Of a stretch of 32,828 nt of DNA, positions 6,987 through 16,405 are shown one piece after another. Under the pieces are notes generated by a model. It had not been told where the DNA came from. It searched no databases and saw only the letters and a program-made list of their open reading frames with translations. The first letter of the stretch is position 1, and each line of letters starts with the position of its first letter. The stretch comes from Bacteroidetes bacterium ADurb.Bin302. Its GTDB lineage: Bacteria; Bacteroidota; Bacteroidia; Bacteroidales; Paludibacteraceae. The translations under genes were made by a program, and so were the position numbers. Location of the stretch: NCBI GenBank assembly GCA_002069025.1, contig MWBK01000007.1, positions 1 to 32,828 on the forward strand, in the 5' to 3' direction.

Positions 6987-9900
6987 TATTTCTTCTCCTT
7001 TTTCTTCTTGATATAATTTAACCACGAATCATATGAACGCATTTGATTGCACACTACATTGGTTTCACTATCCTTCTTACAAAGCATAGCAATCTGACTA
7101 CCCTTTTTAATCAAGTCCTCATATTCTTTAAGCTGTGAACTCCATACCACGGCTTCAATAAGACCAAATGATGAGTAGATATTTACGAAAGCAAACTGCT
7201 GTCCAGTTTTAGTTTTCTTTTTTTGTACCTTTGAGATTACACCTATGATTATACAGGTATCACCTTCCTGTACATCTTGGAAACTTGTATCAATATATTC
7301 ATAAGCCTTTTCAAAAGGGTTCTCACCTAAGAAAATCTGTAACGCTTCAAAATCCCAAAACTGTTCATTCTGTAAATACTTTTCACTACACTCTGTAATG
7401 TACTTTTGATATTCAATTTCCTTTTTGGCGTAATAGTCTGTCTTTTCTTTCTGCTCTTTCTTCTTGTTATATTCTACAAGCACAGCCTGTTTGTCTACTT
7501 TATTACCAATCTTGTATTTATCAACATCAATGCTCCATACTTCTAACATTTCTTTCTTTGTCTTATATGTCTTTACTGGTGTATATTCAAATGGCGATAT
7601 ATCGAATTGAGACTTTAAATAATTTATTAAGCATTGCTTTTTATTCTTTGTTGGTATAGCACCTGCCTTAATTAAAGAAACAATCTGAGCCTTAGTAATT
7701 GAAACTCTTTCTGTAAGATTATCAATACTTACAAACTTACCGCACTTGCGTTCTTCAAGAATAGTGTTAGCAAGGTTTTCGCCTATACCACTAATTGCAG
7801 ATAGTCCAAACATAATCTTGCTATCGTAAATTGAAAAATTCATTACAGATTTATTAATGTTAGGTGCAATAACTTCAACATTAAAACTCTTTCCATCAAG
7901 AATATACTTGTTAACCATACCTGCTTTATCCTTGTTTAGATTAAGCAAAGCCTTAAAGAACTGTAACGGATAGTTCTGTTTGAGGAAAGCTGTTTGGAAA
8001 CAAAGCACAGCATACGAAAAGCTATGTGATTTATTAAATAGATAACCACCTTTGGTAGATAGTTCATCACTGATAGTCTTTGCAAGTTCCTTACTATAAC
8101 CGTTGTCAATAATTTCTTGATACAACTTTGCCGATTCCTGTTTTACAAGTTCGATATTCTTTTTGCCAATCGCCTTGCGGAAAAGGTCAGCACCACCGTA
8201 AGTTCTACCACCAAATATACGAACTATATCCAAGAGTTGTTCCTGATATATCATACAACCGTAAGTCTTTTCAAGAATAGGTTTCATATCAGGGTGGATA
8301 TACTTGACCTTTGAAGGGTCATGCTTGCACTCAATAAATTCTTCCAACGCTCCCATGCTATCAGGACGATACAAAGCAAGTACCGCTGACAAATCTTCCA
8401 TGTTTGACGGTTTCAGTCTGGACAACAGGTCTTTCATACCTGCACTTTCAACTTGGAACACACCATCTGTAAGAGCCTTACAAAGTATCTCATATGGTGA
8501 AGAATCATATTCAAAATCAGGATTGTTAATATCAATATCCCAGTTAGTCAGTCCTGTATCTTCTTGTACTTCGGTAAGGAGATTAAGTGTAGCCACACCA
8601 AGTAAATCAAATTTAATGATACCTATTTCTTCAATGATACGTTTGTCAACCTGTATAACGTGTTCTCCGTCAGTACCAAGTTTCATAGCCATGTAGTCAT
8701 CCATAGTAGTATCAACGATACCAACACCACCTGCATGAATAGATACTGTCTTTACTCTACCGCTTAAATGACTTGCAATATCAAATAGTTCTTTATACTC
8801 AGGATGTTCAATAACAAGTGTACTGTTATGTTCAAGACATTCCTCAAATGTAGGATATGAAAACTTTTTGCTTAACTTGTCCATTTCTTTGTATGAAAAT
8901 CCTAATGTCTTGCCTACGTCCTTAATTGCAACAACAGGTGTAATATAAGAGAAGTTAATAACTTGACATACTCTGTCAGAACCATATTTATTAACAAGAT
9001 ATTCAACAACCTTACTTCTATCAGAAAGGTCAATATCCAAGTCAGGCATACTAATTCTCTCAGGGTTTAAGAATCTTTCAAAAATAAGATTGTACTTGAT
9101 AGGGTTAAGGTCTGTGATTCCCATAAGATAGCATACAAGACTACCTGCACCACTTCCTCTACCTGCACCAACTTTAACCTCATGGGTTTTAGCCCAGTTG
9201 ATAAAATCCCATACAATAAGAAAATAACCATCGAATCCCATCGTGTGAATGATGTTCATTTCATAGTCAAGACGGTCACGGTAAATCTGTTGTTCATTTT
9301 TATTGTATGTGTTAATATGTCTTTTGTTCCATCCTTCTTCTGTAAGGTATTTCAGATAAGAATAATTATCATTAAAACCATCTGGAAGTGGAAATGTAGG
9401 TAACTGTGGAGACTGAAACGGCATATCAATATCATCTATCATATCAGCAATAGCATTTGTATTAGCCAGTCCAGTTTCAACAGCTTCATATCCAATTTGA
9501 GAATCCATTGTCTCATGGATTTCTTCTACGGTCTGTAAATAACAACCCTCATAAGGCTCAGAAGCAGTTTCGTTATCCCTTGCAATTCTAACAAGCTGAC
9601 CCTGATAATACAAATCTTCTTTTCTTGCGGCATGACTATCAGTAGTAATAATATATGGTGTTTGTGTCAGCTTGGCAAGTTCCATTATTTTCTTATTATA
9701 TTCAGCTTGTTCATCACTTTTATGTGACTGCATTTCAAGAAAGAACCACGGAAACATAAGTTTATATTCCTTGATATATTTGATACACTGTATTAAATCC
9801 TTTTCTCTTGCTATCTTAGAAGCGAGACAAGCAGAGCATACAATTAAATCATCACCATATCCCTTAAAATCAGAAAGTTCTATACGTGGTTTATAATAGA

Positions 9901-10237
9901 ATCCTTCAAGGTTTGATAATGTTACAAGGTGGTTAAGAGCCTTTCTTCCACGCTCGTTCTTAGCAAGAACAAGTAAGTGAAAGTATTTTGAATTTTTATC
10001 CTTGATATTGCGGTCAAAACATTCGTACATTTCAACACCATAAATCATTTTAATATCAGGATAATTCTTTTTTAGCTTATCGAAATAACACCACGAATAT
10101 TCATTACCATGTTCAGTGATAGCAAATGCTTTAAGTCCTATTTCTTTTGCTCTGTTAAGATATTCCTCTGGTGAGGAATATCCATCAAGAAGCGAATAAA
10201 AGGAATGATTGTGAAGGGAAGTATAGTTTTCAATCAT
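6986..10237 (-). CDS. dnaE: DNA polymerase III alpha subunit (DnaE type)
   Basis: 1083 residues. The N-terminal PHP domain begins SLHNHSFYSLLDG (residues 7-19) and keeps metal-binding residues His9, His11, Asp18, His43 (ITEHG) and Asp200/His202 (TTDSHAA). The palm has GRGSGAGSL (359-367) and PDLDIDL with Asp401 and Asp403 as catalytic acids, and the third acid in IIKFDLLG. Helix-hairpin-helix and OB domains follow (GDTCIIIGVISKV, then VNIYSSFGLIEAVVW). It would synthesise DNA at the phage fork. There is no DnaQ-type exonuclease in the window, so the intact PHP site may proofread. The ATG overlaps the recJ stop by 8 bases, with GAGGTG 10 bases upstream. Confidence 0.95.
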   Translation of the reverse strand: MIENYTSLHNHSFYSLLDGYSSPEEYLNRAKEIGLKAFAITEHGNEYSWCYFDKLKKNYPDIKMIYGVEMYECFDRNIKDKNSKYFHLLVLAKNERGRKALNHLVTLSNLEGFYYKPRIELSDFKGYGDDLIVCSACLASKIAREKDLIQCIKYIKEYKLMFPWFFLEMQSHKSDEQAEYNKKIMELAKLTQTPYIITTDSHAARKEDLYYQGQLVRIARDNETASEPYEGCYLQTVEEIHETMDSQIGYEAVETGLANTNAIADMIDDIDMPFQSPQLPTFPLPDGFNDNYSYLKYLTEEGWNKRHINTYNKNEQQIYRDRLDYEMNIIHTMGFDGYFLIVWDFINWAKTHEVKVGAGRGSGAGSLVCYLMGITDLNPIKYNLIFERFLNPERISMPDLDIDLSDRSKVVEYLVNKYGSDRVCQVINFSYITPVVAIKDVGKTLGFSYKEMDKLSKKFSYPTFEECLEHNSTLVIEHPEYKELFDIASHLSGRVKTVSIHAGGVGIVDTTMDDYMAMKLGTDGEHVIQVDKRIIEEIGIIKFDLLGVATLNLLTEVQEDTGLTNWDIDINNPDFEYDSSPYEILCKALTDGVFQVESAGMKDLLSRLKPSNMEDLSAVLALYRPDSMGALEEFIECKHDPSKVKYIHPDMKPILEKTYGCMIYQEQLLDIVRIFGGRTYGGADLFRKAIGKKNIELVKQESAKLYQEIIDNGYSKELAKTISDELSTKGGYLFNKSHSFSYAVLCFQTAFLKQNYPLQFFKALLNLNKDKAGMVNKYILDGKSFNVEVIAPNINKSVMNFSIYDSKIMFGLSAISGIGENLANTILEERKCGKFVSIDNLTERVSITKAQIVSLIKAGAIPTKNKKQCLINYLKSQFDISPFEYTPVKTYKTKKEMLEVWSIDVDKYKIGNKVDKQAVLVEYNKKKEQKEKTDYYAKKEIEYQKYITECSEKYLQNEQFWDFEALQIFLGENPFEKAYEYIDTSFQDVQEGDTCIIIGVISKVQKKKTKTGQQFAFVNIYSSFGLIEAVVWSSQLKEYEDLIKKGSQIAMLCKKDSETNVVCNQMRSYDSWLNYIKKKKEKK

Positions 10238-11936
10238 CTTCGTAAGTCACCTCATAATCTTCAATAATAATCTGTGCTGTCTTTATGCCATTGAAAAAGC
10301 TATATCCAAACTTGCCGATAACATTTATCTTGTATACTCCCTGTGCATCTAAAAATACGTCATCTTCTGGACACTTGAACTTAATGAGTTTAATAGATTC
10401 ATCACATATCATAGTACACCAAGTATCTTGACCCTTGCCTTGTATAACTATATCATCAGCGTTAATAGGGATATTTTTTACAAGCACATTACACTCTTTT
10501 AATCCAGTAGCATAATATGGTTTTAGTTCTGCAATGTCTCTAAAAAGACTAATATCCAAATCGTTATAATCTATTTCAAAATCTACAGGAATATCACCAA
10601 CGTCTACAAGATTCATCTCTTGGATATAATCATCAAGAAACTCTATGCTTTCCTTGATATTATGTTTAAATATTTCTGCTCCACAAGCTGATGCGTGACC
10701 CTGTGCAGAGAAGAATGTCATGGTGTTCAACATATTCTTAAAGTTCTCTATTGGACTTGTATCAGGAACTCTCACTGAGCCACCATATACATCATTTCCT
10801 TTATCTCTTAATAAAATAGCAGGCTTATGAAATGCACCTGCCACCTTAATAGCAACAACACCTGTCATAGTGGATTCGATATAATCTGTTACATTTGTAA
10901 CTATAACTTCGTGTTTGTCTTGTCCTTTATTTTTTATATGATTAATGATAAGCGGTAACTGTTTATCAACAATTGTTTTCTGTCTACCCTTTGCGTTAGA
11001 ACAGAAACGAACTGCTCTTTCATATATATTTTCTGTTATTTGCTCTTTTGTTCTTGGCTTTGTGTAATCGAAAGTTTCAGATTCATCACCAATAAATGCC
11101 CTAAATAAAATATCCTTTTCTTCCTGAGAACCTATGCGAATTAGAGCATTAATGAGTGGTGTTATATAGAACTGTACTCCTATGATTGTTGTGCCATCTG
11201 GAAAATAATAGGACTGTTTCTTTAACATTTCTTCAAAGAAAGCATTTGTAATAAAATCAAGTCCTTTTGAAACAAGATATTTTGTTTCTGATTCTTTCAT
11301 ATCCATGTTATCACTGATATTAGCAAGTGCAACAAGGTCAAGATAATCGTCAGCTTCATCACACCACATATCTTCGTCAACGGCTTGTAAAAACTTATAG
11401 ACTATACCTGCCCCACACAGATTTTTATTATCATATTTAAGACTACACTGATTATTTACAACAATTGCATAGGGATTGTCAATTTCTCTTTCGTGATGGT
11501 CTAATATGATAATATCAATACCTTTATCTTTGAGAGCCTTACACCGTTCTGTGTCATTTGTACCTGCATCGGGAATGATAAGAAGCTGTGTATCTTCTGG
11601 AATCTCAATATCATCTGTTAAACCATGTTGCTTTCCTGTGTGAAGTAAGTACGTCAGCTTACACTCAGGATTCAAGTTCTTAGTGTACGCATATATTATT
11701 GAAGCGGAGGTATATCCGTCAACGTCACAATCAACTATTATTGTTATATTTGAATTGTTTTCAATGTGTGACTTGTATACCTCTACTGCCTTATCAATGT
11801 TATCAAGGTTCTGATAAGGAATAAGTATATCTTCACTTACATTTATATAACCATTGATATCTTTGATACCTCTATTTTCAAGAAATGTTTCCAATGGAGT
11901 ATCATAACTTCCATTTCCTAATATTTTATAATTCAA
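10230..11936 (-). CDS. recJ: RecJ-like single-strand 5'-3' exonuclease (DHH family), TTG start
   Basis: 568 residues. DHH motifs are clear: IIVDCDVDGYTSA (around 67-79), IIPDAGTN, ILDHHERE (around 145) and the DHHA1 segment with GGSVRVPD and AQGHASACGAE. These bind two metal ions in RecJ nucleases acting on single-stranded 5' ends. The frame extends to an ATG at 11975, but that ATG lacks a ribosome binding site and lies inside the conserved leader element. TTG at 11936 with AAAGAAAGG about 10 bases upstream gives MNYKILGNGSYDTPLETFL, the usual RecJ beginning. First gene of the transcript from promoter P2, followed by dnaE and recD2. Confidence 0.9.
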   Translation of the reverse strand: MNYKILGNGSYDTPLETFLENRGIKDINGYINVSEDILIPYQNLDNIDKAVEVYKSHIENNSNITIIVDCDVDGYTSASIIYAYTKNLNPECKLTYLLHTGKQHGLTDDIEIPEDTQLLIIPDAGTNDTERCKALKDKGIDIIILDHHEREIDNPYAIVVNNQCSLKYDNKNLCGAGIVYKFLQAVDEDMWCDEADDYLDLVALANISDNMDMKESETKYLVSKGLDFITNAFFEEMLKKQSYYFPDGTTIIGVQFYITPLINALIRIGSQEEKDILFRAFIGDESETFDYTKPRTKEQITENIYERAVRFCSNAKGRQKTIVDKQLPLIINHIKNKGQDKHEVIVTNVTDYIESTMTGVVAIKVAGAFHKPAILLRDKGNDVYGGSVRVPDTSPIENFKNMLNTMTFFSAQGHASACGAEIFKHNIKESIEFLDDYIQEMNLVDVGDIPVDFEIDYNDLDISLFRDIAELKPYYATGLKECNVLVKNIPINADDIVIQGKGQDTWCTMICDESIKLIKFKCPEDDVFLDAQGVYKINVIGKFGYSFFNGIKTAQIIIEDYEVTYEDD

Positions 11937-11945
11937 TAATACCAA

Positions 11946-11974
11946 ACCTTTCTTTATACAATTTGCTCTATGCA
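11946..11974 (-). promoter_or_regulatory. Shared leader element, diverged copy 2
   Basis: In transcript orientation CATAGAGCAAATTGTATA, followed by the recJ ribosome binding site. It aligns base for base with the 4603-4626 copy (CATAGAGTAAAATGTATA) with two changes, and the spacing to the start codon is also kept. Confidence 0.5.
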
Positions 11975-12015
11975 TGGTAAAAAGAAAAAATCCAAACCAT
12001 TAACATTACATATAT

Positions 12016-12044
12016 ATTATACTATACATTTCTCTCTTTGTCAA
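12016..12044 (-). promoter_or_regulatory. Promoter P2 (TTGACA-17-TATAAT)
   Basis: TTGACA (12044-12039) and TATAAT (12021-12016) on the minus strand with spacer AAGAGAGAAATGTATAG. It lies between the primase and recJ genes and drives recJ-dnaE-recD2. Confidence 0.85.
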
Positions 12045-12078
12045 TGGTTTGGAATATATTTTTATATTTTAACTAATC

Positions 12079-13098
12079 TTATTTGATTAGGTACTTATTA
12101 TCACTCAATAACTTTTTAAATTTATCTGGCACATCAGACGGACTTTCCTTTTCGTCCAAGATATTATCTTTATCTATCAACGCATATATATTAACACTTT
12201 CAATAAATCTATCGGCTAATTCTTCTATCTCTGATTGCTCAACATCTTTATCAAAACAGAATATAATTTTAACACACAGTCTTGATAGCATATCAATCTG
12301 TGCCTGAGACACTTTCTTACCACCTGTTGCAACGCAGTTACGGATTCCCATGCTCCATAACTGCATAACCCCCTTTTCGCTTTCTACAACATAAACACAT
12401 TGTTCTTTTTGAATATATGGTAGCGATAAGTTTAACCCATATAAAATTCTACTACGATTGCAAGGTTCGATGTACAGATATTTTAAATCATCTTCTCTTA
12501 GTTCCTCTTGAAATAACCTTCCTTTAACCCCCACAAGATTGTTTAATTCATCCCTAATGGGTATGGTAATTCTATTTGTAAAATCATCATATCCTATTTC
12601 AAATAACTTCTGTACCTCATATGAAATACCATCCTTTTTAAACATATTATTTACATAAGGATAGTAATATGAAAGTATTACTTCTGGAATTGGTTTTAGC
12701 GGAGCATTATCTTCTTCTGTATTTACTCCGCTATCCAGTTCTAATAATAGCTTGGTTAGCCTTATAGCTTCTGGTAAATCCTCATTCCAGTCTTTATAAT
12801 AATCAAGACTTATCCAATCACACAATTGCTTGACCGTTTCAAAAAAATTTATTTTCAAATAAAATTCAGCAAGGTCAAATATGTCATGGCACTTCTTGTT
12901 GTTTAATGAACGTGTATAATTAACAACCGTAAGGTTGGTATTAAGATAAACAGTAACGGCACTCTGATTGTCACCATCAGGATTACCACAGGTAATATAA
13001 TCACCCTTGTCCTTGATATGATGGCATCCCAAATTTTCTAATATGATTTCAACATAACCATTTTCTAAAATATATTCTTTCATCATTGGTATATCCAT
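12079..13098 (-). CDS. DnaG-like DNA primase (TOPRIM)
   Basis: 339 residues; GGAAG lies 7 bases before the ATG at 13098. The N-terminus (LGCHHIK at 23-29, then YITCGNP) is a reduced zinc-binding region like that of DnaG primases, without the full set of ligands. TOPRIM domain: VVESEKGV (237-244, catalytic Glu), ATGG (257-260) and the FDKD acid pair (282-285). It would make RNA primers for the polymerase. It is shorter than bacterial DnaG (about 600) and lacks a clear helicase-binding C-terminal domain, as usual for phage primases. The DnaB-type helicase is encoded directly upstream. Confidence 0.85.
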   Translation of the reverse strand: MDIPMMKEYILENGYVEIILENLGCHHIKDKGDYITCGNPDGDNQSAVTVYLNTNLTVVNYTRSLNNKKCHDIFDLAEFYLKINFFETVKQLCDWISLDYYKDWNEDLPEAIRLTKLLLELDSGVNTEEDNAPLKPIPEVILSYYYPYVNNMFKKDGISYEVQKLFEIGYDDFTNRITIPIRDELNNLVGVKGRLFQEELREDDLKYLYIEPCNRSRILYGLNLSLPYIQKEQCVYVVESEKGVMQLWSMGIRNCVATGGKKVSQAQIDMLSRLCVKIIFCFDKDVEQSEIEELADRFIESVNIYALIDKDNILDEKESPSDVPDKFKKLLSDNKYLIK

Positions 13099-13117
13099 GC
13101 CATTACTTCCTTTACTG

Positions 13118-14641
13118 TTATTTTCTTACTAACTCTCCGCACTCTCTCCACGTGTTTTTATCGAGGTCAAGTTCAAATAGAACTTTAGGCTTGCGACCAA
13201 AACGATTCTTGTCTACATTACAACAATAATATCTATGTCCTTCTTGTAGTGGTTTACGTTGTGGCTCTCCCCAATCTTCATCAACTTGAAGATATTCATA
13301 TCTATTAAACTCGTTTGCAAGAATCTCCTTAAAAAGCATCATGGTGTACATAACACGTTTAATTGCCTTACAATTTGCGATATGTGTAGATGAAACTCTA
13401 TCAGGGTCAACACTTGCTATCTCATCAAGAAGCTGAATCGACAGATAACCGAATGTTTCAGTTTCTTTTGCTACCGTAGCCAACTTAGTAGCAGAGTTCA
13501 TCATTGCCGCCCAATTACCAGTGTCATCTGTGTCTGACTTAAACGTATCATAGAACCAGTAATTACAACCCAGTGTCATTTTTGCCTTGCGGATTTTAAA
13601 TTCAAGCGTTTTATCATCATAAGCATCAGAAACATCATCAACGAATATTGAAGTCTGTAACTCAGAATCAATCCATTCTGCTACTTGCATTATCTGATTG
13701 AACTCATCACTATTTTTTTCAACTCGTCTTATGAAGTCATCATCAGATTCTAACGGTTCACCCTCATCATTAACCTTACGATAAATAAAATCTCCATTCT
13801 TATCTCTATACAAACCCATATCCAATTCTGATTCATTCTTTTTGATATCAAAACCATGAAGTGCTTGAAACTCAGAGTTGTTAATGACAGTACAAATTAG
13901 GCAATCTCTTAACTCAGCAATATCCATTTCGTTAACCATTGCATAAACTTTTTGTCGCAAAACTAATGCGATATATGCGATAAGCAATACCATAAATCTT
14001 GTTTTACCTGCATTAGATACCATGCCACCAACCATAAGTGTTTTGAGTTTCATTCCTCTGAATACTTCACTCAACAAAGAAAATGGCATTGGTAATCCCA
14101 TACTCGGTTTTGCCATATGGTCAAGTAAGGTTTTCTTTGTACCTTTATTTAAAACCTCAGTCTCAGAACTACCGAGGATAACTGTGTGAATCTTATCTGC
14201 CTTGCCACGAACCAACCTGTAAATATCATTAGCAGTAAATGTCTCAAACTTGCTATGCTTTAATATACCTGTAATATCAAAACCCTTACGCTGATACTCT
14301 CTAAGTAATGAATACCTTTTAAGAATATCATAATAGTTTTTCTGATTCTCAGGCTGAGAAAGTTTCTTCCAACTGTCGATGAGTTTGATACCACCGTACT
14401 TCTTAAACAGGTCAAGACGTTCCTTATCCTCTGACATAAAGGCTACGATAGTATTATTTTTAAACTCCTGAGAACGTGTCTGATACATTGTCTCAGCACA
14501 ATCATAGAAGAATCTTGTGGATTCATCATAGAAATCATATTTGCTTTTTACAAGCTGTATATATTCCACTAATAGTTCTGGATTAGAATAAATACTACCT
14601 ACAAACATAATCTCATTTGTTACATTGCTTACGGCTTCTAT
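13118..14641 (-). CDS. DnaB-type replicative helicase, possible AUA start
   Basis: An N-terminal DnaB-like helical domain (GSIYSNPELLVEY, YDFYDESTRFFYDC) precedes a RecA-fold ATPase with Walker A GGMVSNAGKT (about 194-203 from the ATG) and a Walker B-like strand SIFVDDVSD; C-terminal RNRFGRKPK-like segment KNRFGRKPK resembles the DnaB arginine-finger region. It unwinds DNA at the fork. The first ATG (14608) has only a weak ribosome binding site. The frame is open back to the preceding gene's TGA, and GAGGTGG is best spaced for ATA at 14639-14641, which adds 11 residues (EAVSNVTNEI) typical of these helicases. The 496-residue ATG form is the conservative alternative. Confidence 0.85.
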   Translation of the reverse strand: MEAVSNVTNEIMFVGSIYSNPELLVEYIQLVKSKYDFYDESTRFFYDCAETMYQTRSQEFKNNTIVAFMSEDKERLDLFKKYGGIKLIDSWKKLSQPENQKNYYDILKRYSLLREYQRKGFDITGILKHSKFETFTANDIYRLVRGKADKIHTVILGSSETEVLNKGTKKTLLDHMAKPSMGLPMPFSLLSEVFRGMKLKTLMVGGMVSNAGKTRFMVLLIAYIALVLRQKVYAMVNEMDIAELRDCLICTVINNSEFQALHGFDIKKNESELDMGLYRDKNGDFIYRKVNDEGEPLESDDDFIRRVEKNSDEFNQIMQVAEWIDSELQTSIFVDDVSDAYDDKTLEFKIRKAKMTLGCNYWFYDTFKSDTDDTGNWAAMMNSATKLATVAKETETFGYLSIQLLDEIASVDPDRVSSTHIANCKAIKRVMYTMMLFKEILANEFNRYEYLQVDEDWGEPQRKPLQEGHRYYCCNVDKNRFGRKPKVLFELDLDKNTWRECGELVRK

Positions 14642-14650
14642 ACTACCACC

Positions 14651-15148
14651 TCATATCTCATCTATTATATCGGATATATCTGTTTCATTTGGAGTCTGTA
14701 TCTGTATAGGCTTAACTACTGAAATAGCTTTCATTCGTTTGGTCTGTTCTGCGAAAGTCTTTTCCTGTTCGTGAATTGCGTTCTGCTTTTCTTTCCAACG
14801 CTTATATGAATCGTACTTATTAATTAGAATAGCAAGGTCATAACATACCCTGTTTGCTCCGTACATATCCTTACCGTGAGTTTTGTTATACTCATACGTC
14901 TGCTTCAAGTAATCCATTTTGCGTTGCCACATATCGTATAAATCAAATATTGATATCTGTAATGGCTCTCTTGTATTCTTTGTATACTCGCCTTTATATA
15001 GTGAGGTTATTTGCATAAATACATATTGAGGAAGTGTGGACACATTGTATTCTTTATAAATAAAATCATACAATTTTTCACAACATTCTATTTCTTCCCT
15101 TGTTCGTTTATATCTTTTAGGCTTATCAGTTTTTGATTTATTTGCCAT
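14651..15148 (-). CDS. Hypothetical replication-module protein
   Basis: 165 residues, mostly helical, with a basic N-terminus (KSKTDKPKRYKRTREE) and charged C-terminus. GGGAG is 6 bases before the ATG at 15148. It lies between a Sak4-like ATPase and the DnaB-type helicase, and its stop codon sits at the helicase ribosome binding site. By position it could be a helicase loader or accessory factor, but it has no DnaC/DnaI ATPase motif and I cannot assign it. Confidence 0.7.
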   Translation of the reverse strand: MANKSKTDKPKRYKRTREEIECCEKLYDFIYKEYNVSTLPQYVFMQITSLYKGEYTKNTREPLQISIFDLYDMWQRKMDYLKQTYEYNKTHGKDMYGANRVCYDLAILINKYDSYKRWKEKQNAIHEQEKTFAEQTKRMKAISVVKPIQIQTPNETDISDIIDEI

Positions 15149-15163
15149 AACAAACTCCCTTCA

Positions 15164-15201
15164 TGGAATAACAGGCAAGACTATTGCCTTGCCCCATTCC
15201 A
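15164..15201 (-). promoter_or_regulatory. Long hairpin between sak4-like gene and next gene
   Basis: Two nested stems: TGGAAT/ATTCCA (15164-15169 with 15196-15201) and GGCAAG/CTTGCC (15174-15179 with 15188-15193). In the transcript there is no U run afterwards, so it is not a standard terminator. It lies directly before the ribosome binding site of the 14651-15148 gene and could be a processing or stability element. Confidence 0.5.
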
Positions 15202-15209
15202 TAATGTTA

Positions 15210-16382
15210 TTACTTAATACTTGAAATGGTATCAAGATACTTCTTTAAAGTCTCAATATCATCAATGTTCTTTGTGGCTGTAGGAAGTCCTGCATCTGTA
15301 AGAGCCTGCTTTGCCTTTGACTTCTGCATTGGATTAAGTGACTTCTGCTTTACTGAAATCTGTGCCTTGATATCATCAACTTCGCTTGTGGAACTTGGAG
15401 AAGTTTCAGAAGATGTTTCAATAGTTGAAACTGGCTTACCTGCTGAACCGAGAACTTCTCTTGCGTAAAGTTCCTGTTCCTTGCCTACTGATTCTACAAG
15501 AGAGTTCTTGACAATGAACGAATTGTTCTTTGCTGTTTTATCCACAACTACCTGCCAATCAAGAAGTGTGGGGTCAGTGATAACTGTGTTATCTTCGTGA
15601 ACATGAGTTCTGTCTTTCTTAACATGAGCACAAACCTGTCCATCCTCATCTCTGAATGTACGAATTACTGTTTTAACATTATATTCAAGTCCCTTAAATC
15701 CTTCGGGAATCTTTTCTCCTGTTACTACACTTGTTACAGAACCGTCATTCTGCTTCACTGATACCTTTTCGTCTGTTTCTCTTGCTGTGATTACAAAATG
15801 AAGTCCTGAACCCATAAGGTCAAGTACAAGATTCTGTCCCTTAAAGGCTAATACATTATAGTCTTTAAGTTCAAGGAACGCTCCGTCAATAGCAACAAGT
15901 CTTTCCTCGCCAACTAAGCCCTTGTTCTTTGCACGAACACTACTTCTTTTCTTTGAGAACTCTACAAGTGACTGCTTAGTAGAAAGATTAAGTACAGTAG
16001 CACCGTCAATTACCAATGCATCAGGCTTGAATGGCTTGCCATCACCATCAAGAACCACCTCATCTGTTTCATTGCCGTTTTCATCAAGTTCATAAAATTC
16101 TTCGCCATTCTTAGCCTTGCGAATACACTCCTGTACTTCACTAAGGGACTGTGTGTAAACCATATAGATATTATCAAGGTTTACTCCATTAGCTTCAAGG
16201 TCAGCAAGATAATCGTCTGCTCCACCGCCTTCACCATCAATGAACATTACCTTAAATGGTGTTCCATCAGGATTCTTAAAATATGCCAACTGCAATGCAA
16301 GAGTTGTCTTACCACTAAACGGCGCACCATATTCAAGAATTGCTAACTTACTCTGTGTCTTACTTGCTTTTCTACCTGTCAT
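15210..16382 (-). CDS. Sak4-like RecA-fold ATPase (AAA_24 family)
   Basis: 390 residues. Walker A GAPFSGKTT (residues 19-27), a GEGGG segment after FIDG (about 48-53), and a Walker B-like DALVIDGAT near 120. These fit the phage 'AAA_24' nucleotide-binding proteins, a group that includes the Sak4 recombinases acting with SSB. The C-terminus (from about 340) is a helical NPMQKSKAKQALTDAGLP segment like a small SAP/HeH domain, after a Ser/Thr-rich linker. AAGGAG lies 11 bases before the ATG at 16382. It and the SSB-like gene were probably adjacent before the homing endonuclease entered. Confidence 0.8.
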   Translation of the reverse strand: MTGRKASKTQSKLAILEYGAPFSGKTTLALQLAYFKNPDGTPFKVMFIDGEGGGADDYLADLEANGVNLDNIYMVYTQSLSEVQECIRKAKNGEEFYELDENGNETDEVVLDGDGKPFKPDALVIDGATVLNLSTKQSLVEFSKKRSSVRAKNKGLVGEERLVAIDGAFLELKDYNVLAFKGQNLVLDLMGSGLHFVITARETDEKVSVKQNDGSVTSVVTGEKIPEGFKGLEYNVKTVIRTFRDEDGQVCAHVKKDRTHVHEDNTVITDPTLLDWQVVVDKTAKNNSFIVKNSLVESVGKEQELYAREVLGSAGKPVSTIETSSETSPSSTSEVDDIKAQISVKQKSLNPMQKSKAKQALTDAGLPTATKNIDDIETLKKYLDTISSIK

Positions 16383-16405
16383 AATTAATCATTCTCCTTT
16401 TTAAT

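Noticed and set aside
15164..15201. Intrinsic terminator
   Set aside because: Strong hairpin but no U run after it in the transcribed direction, and the operon clearly continues.
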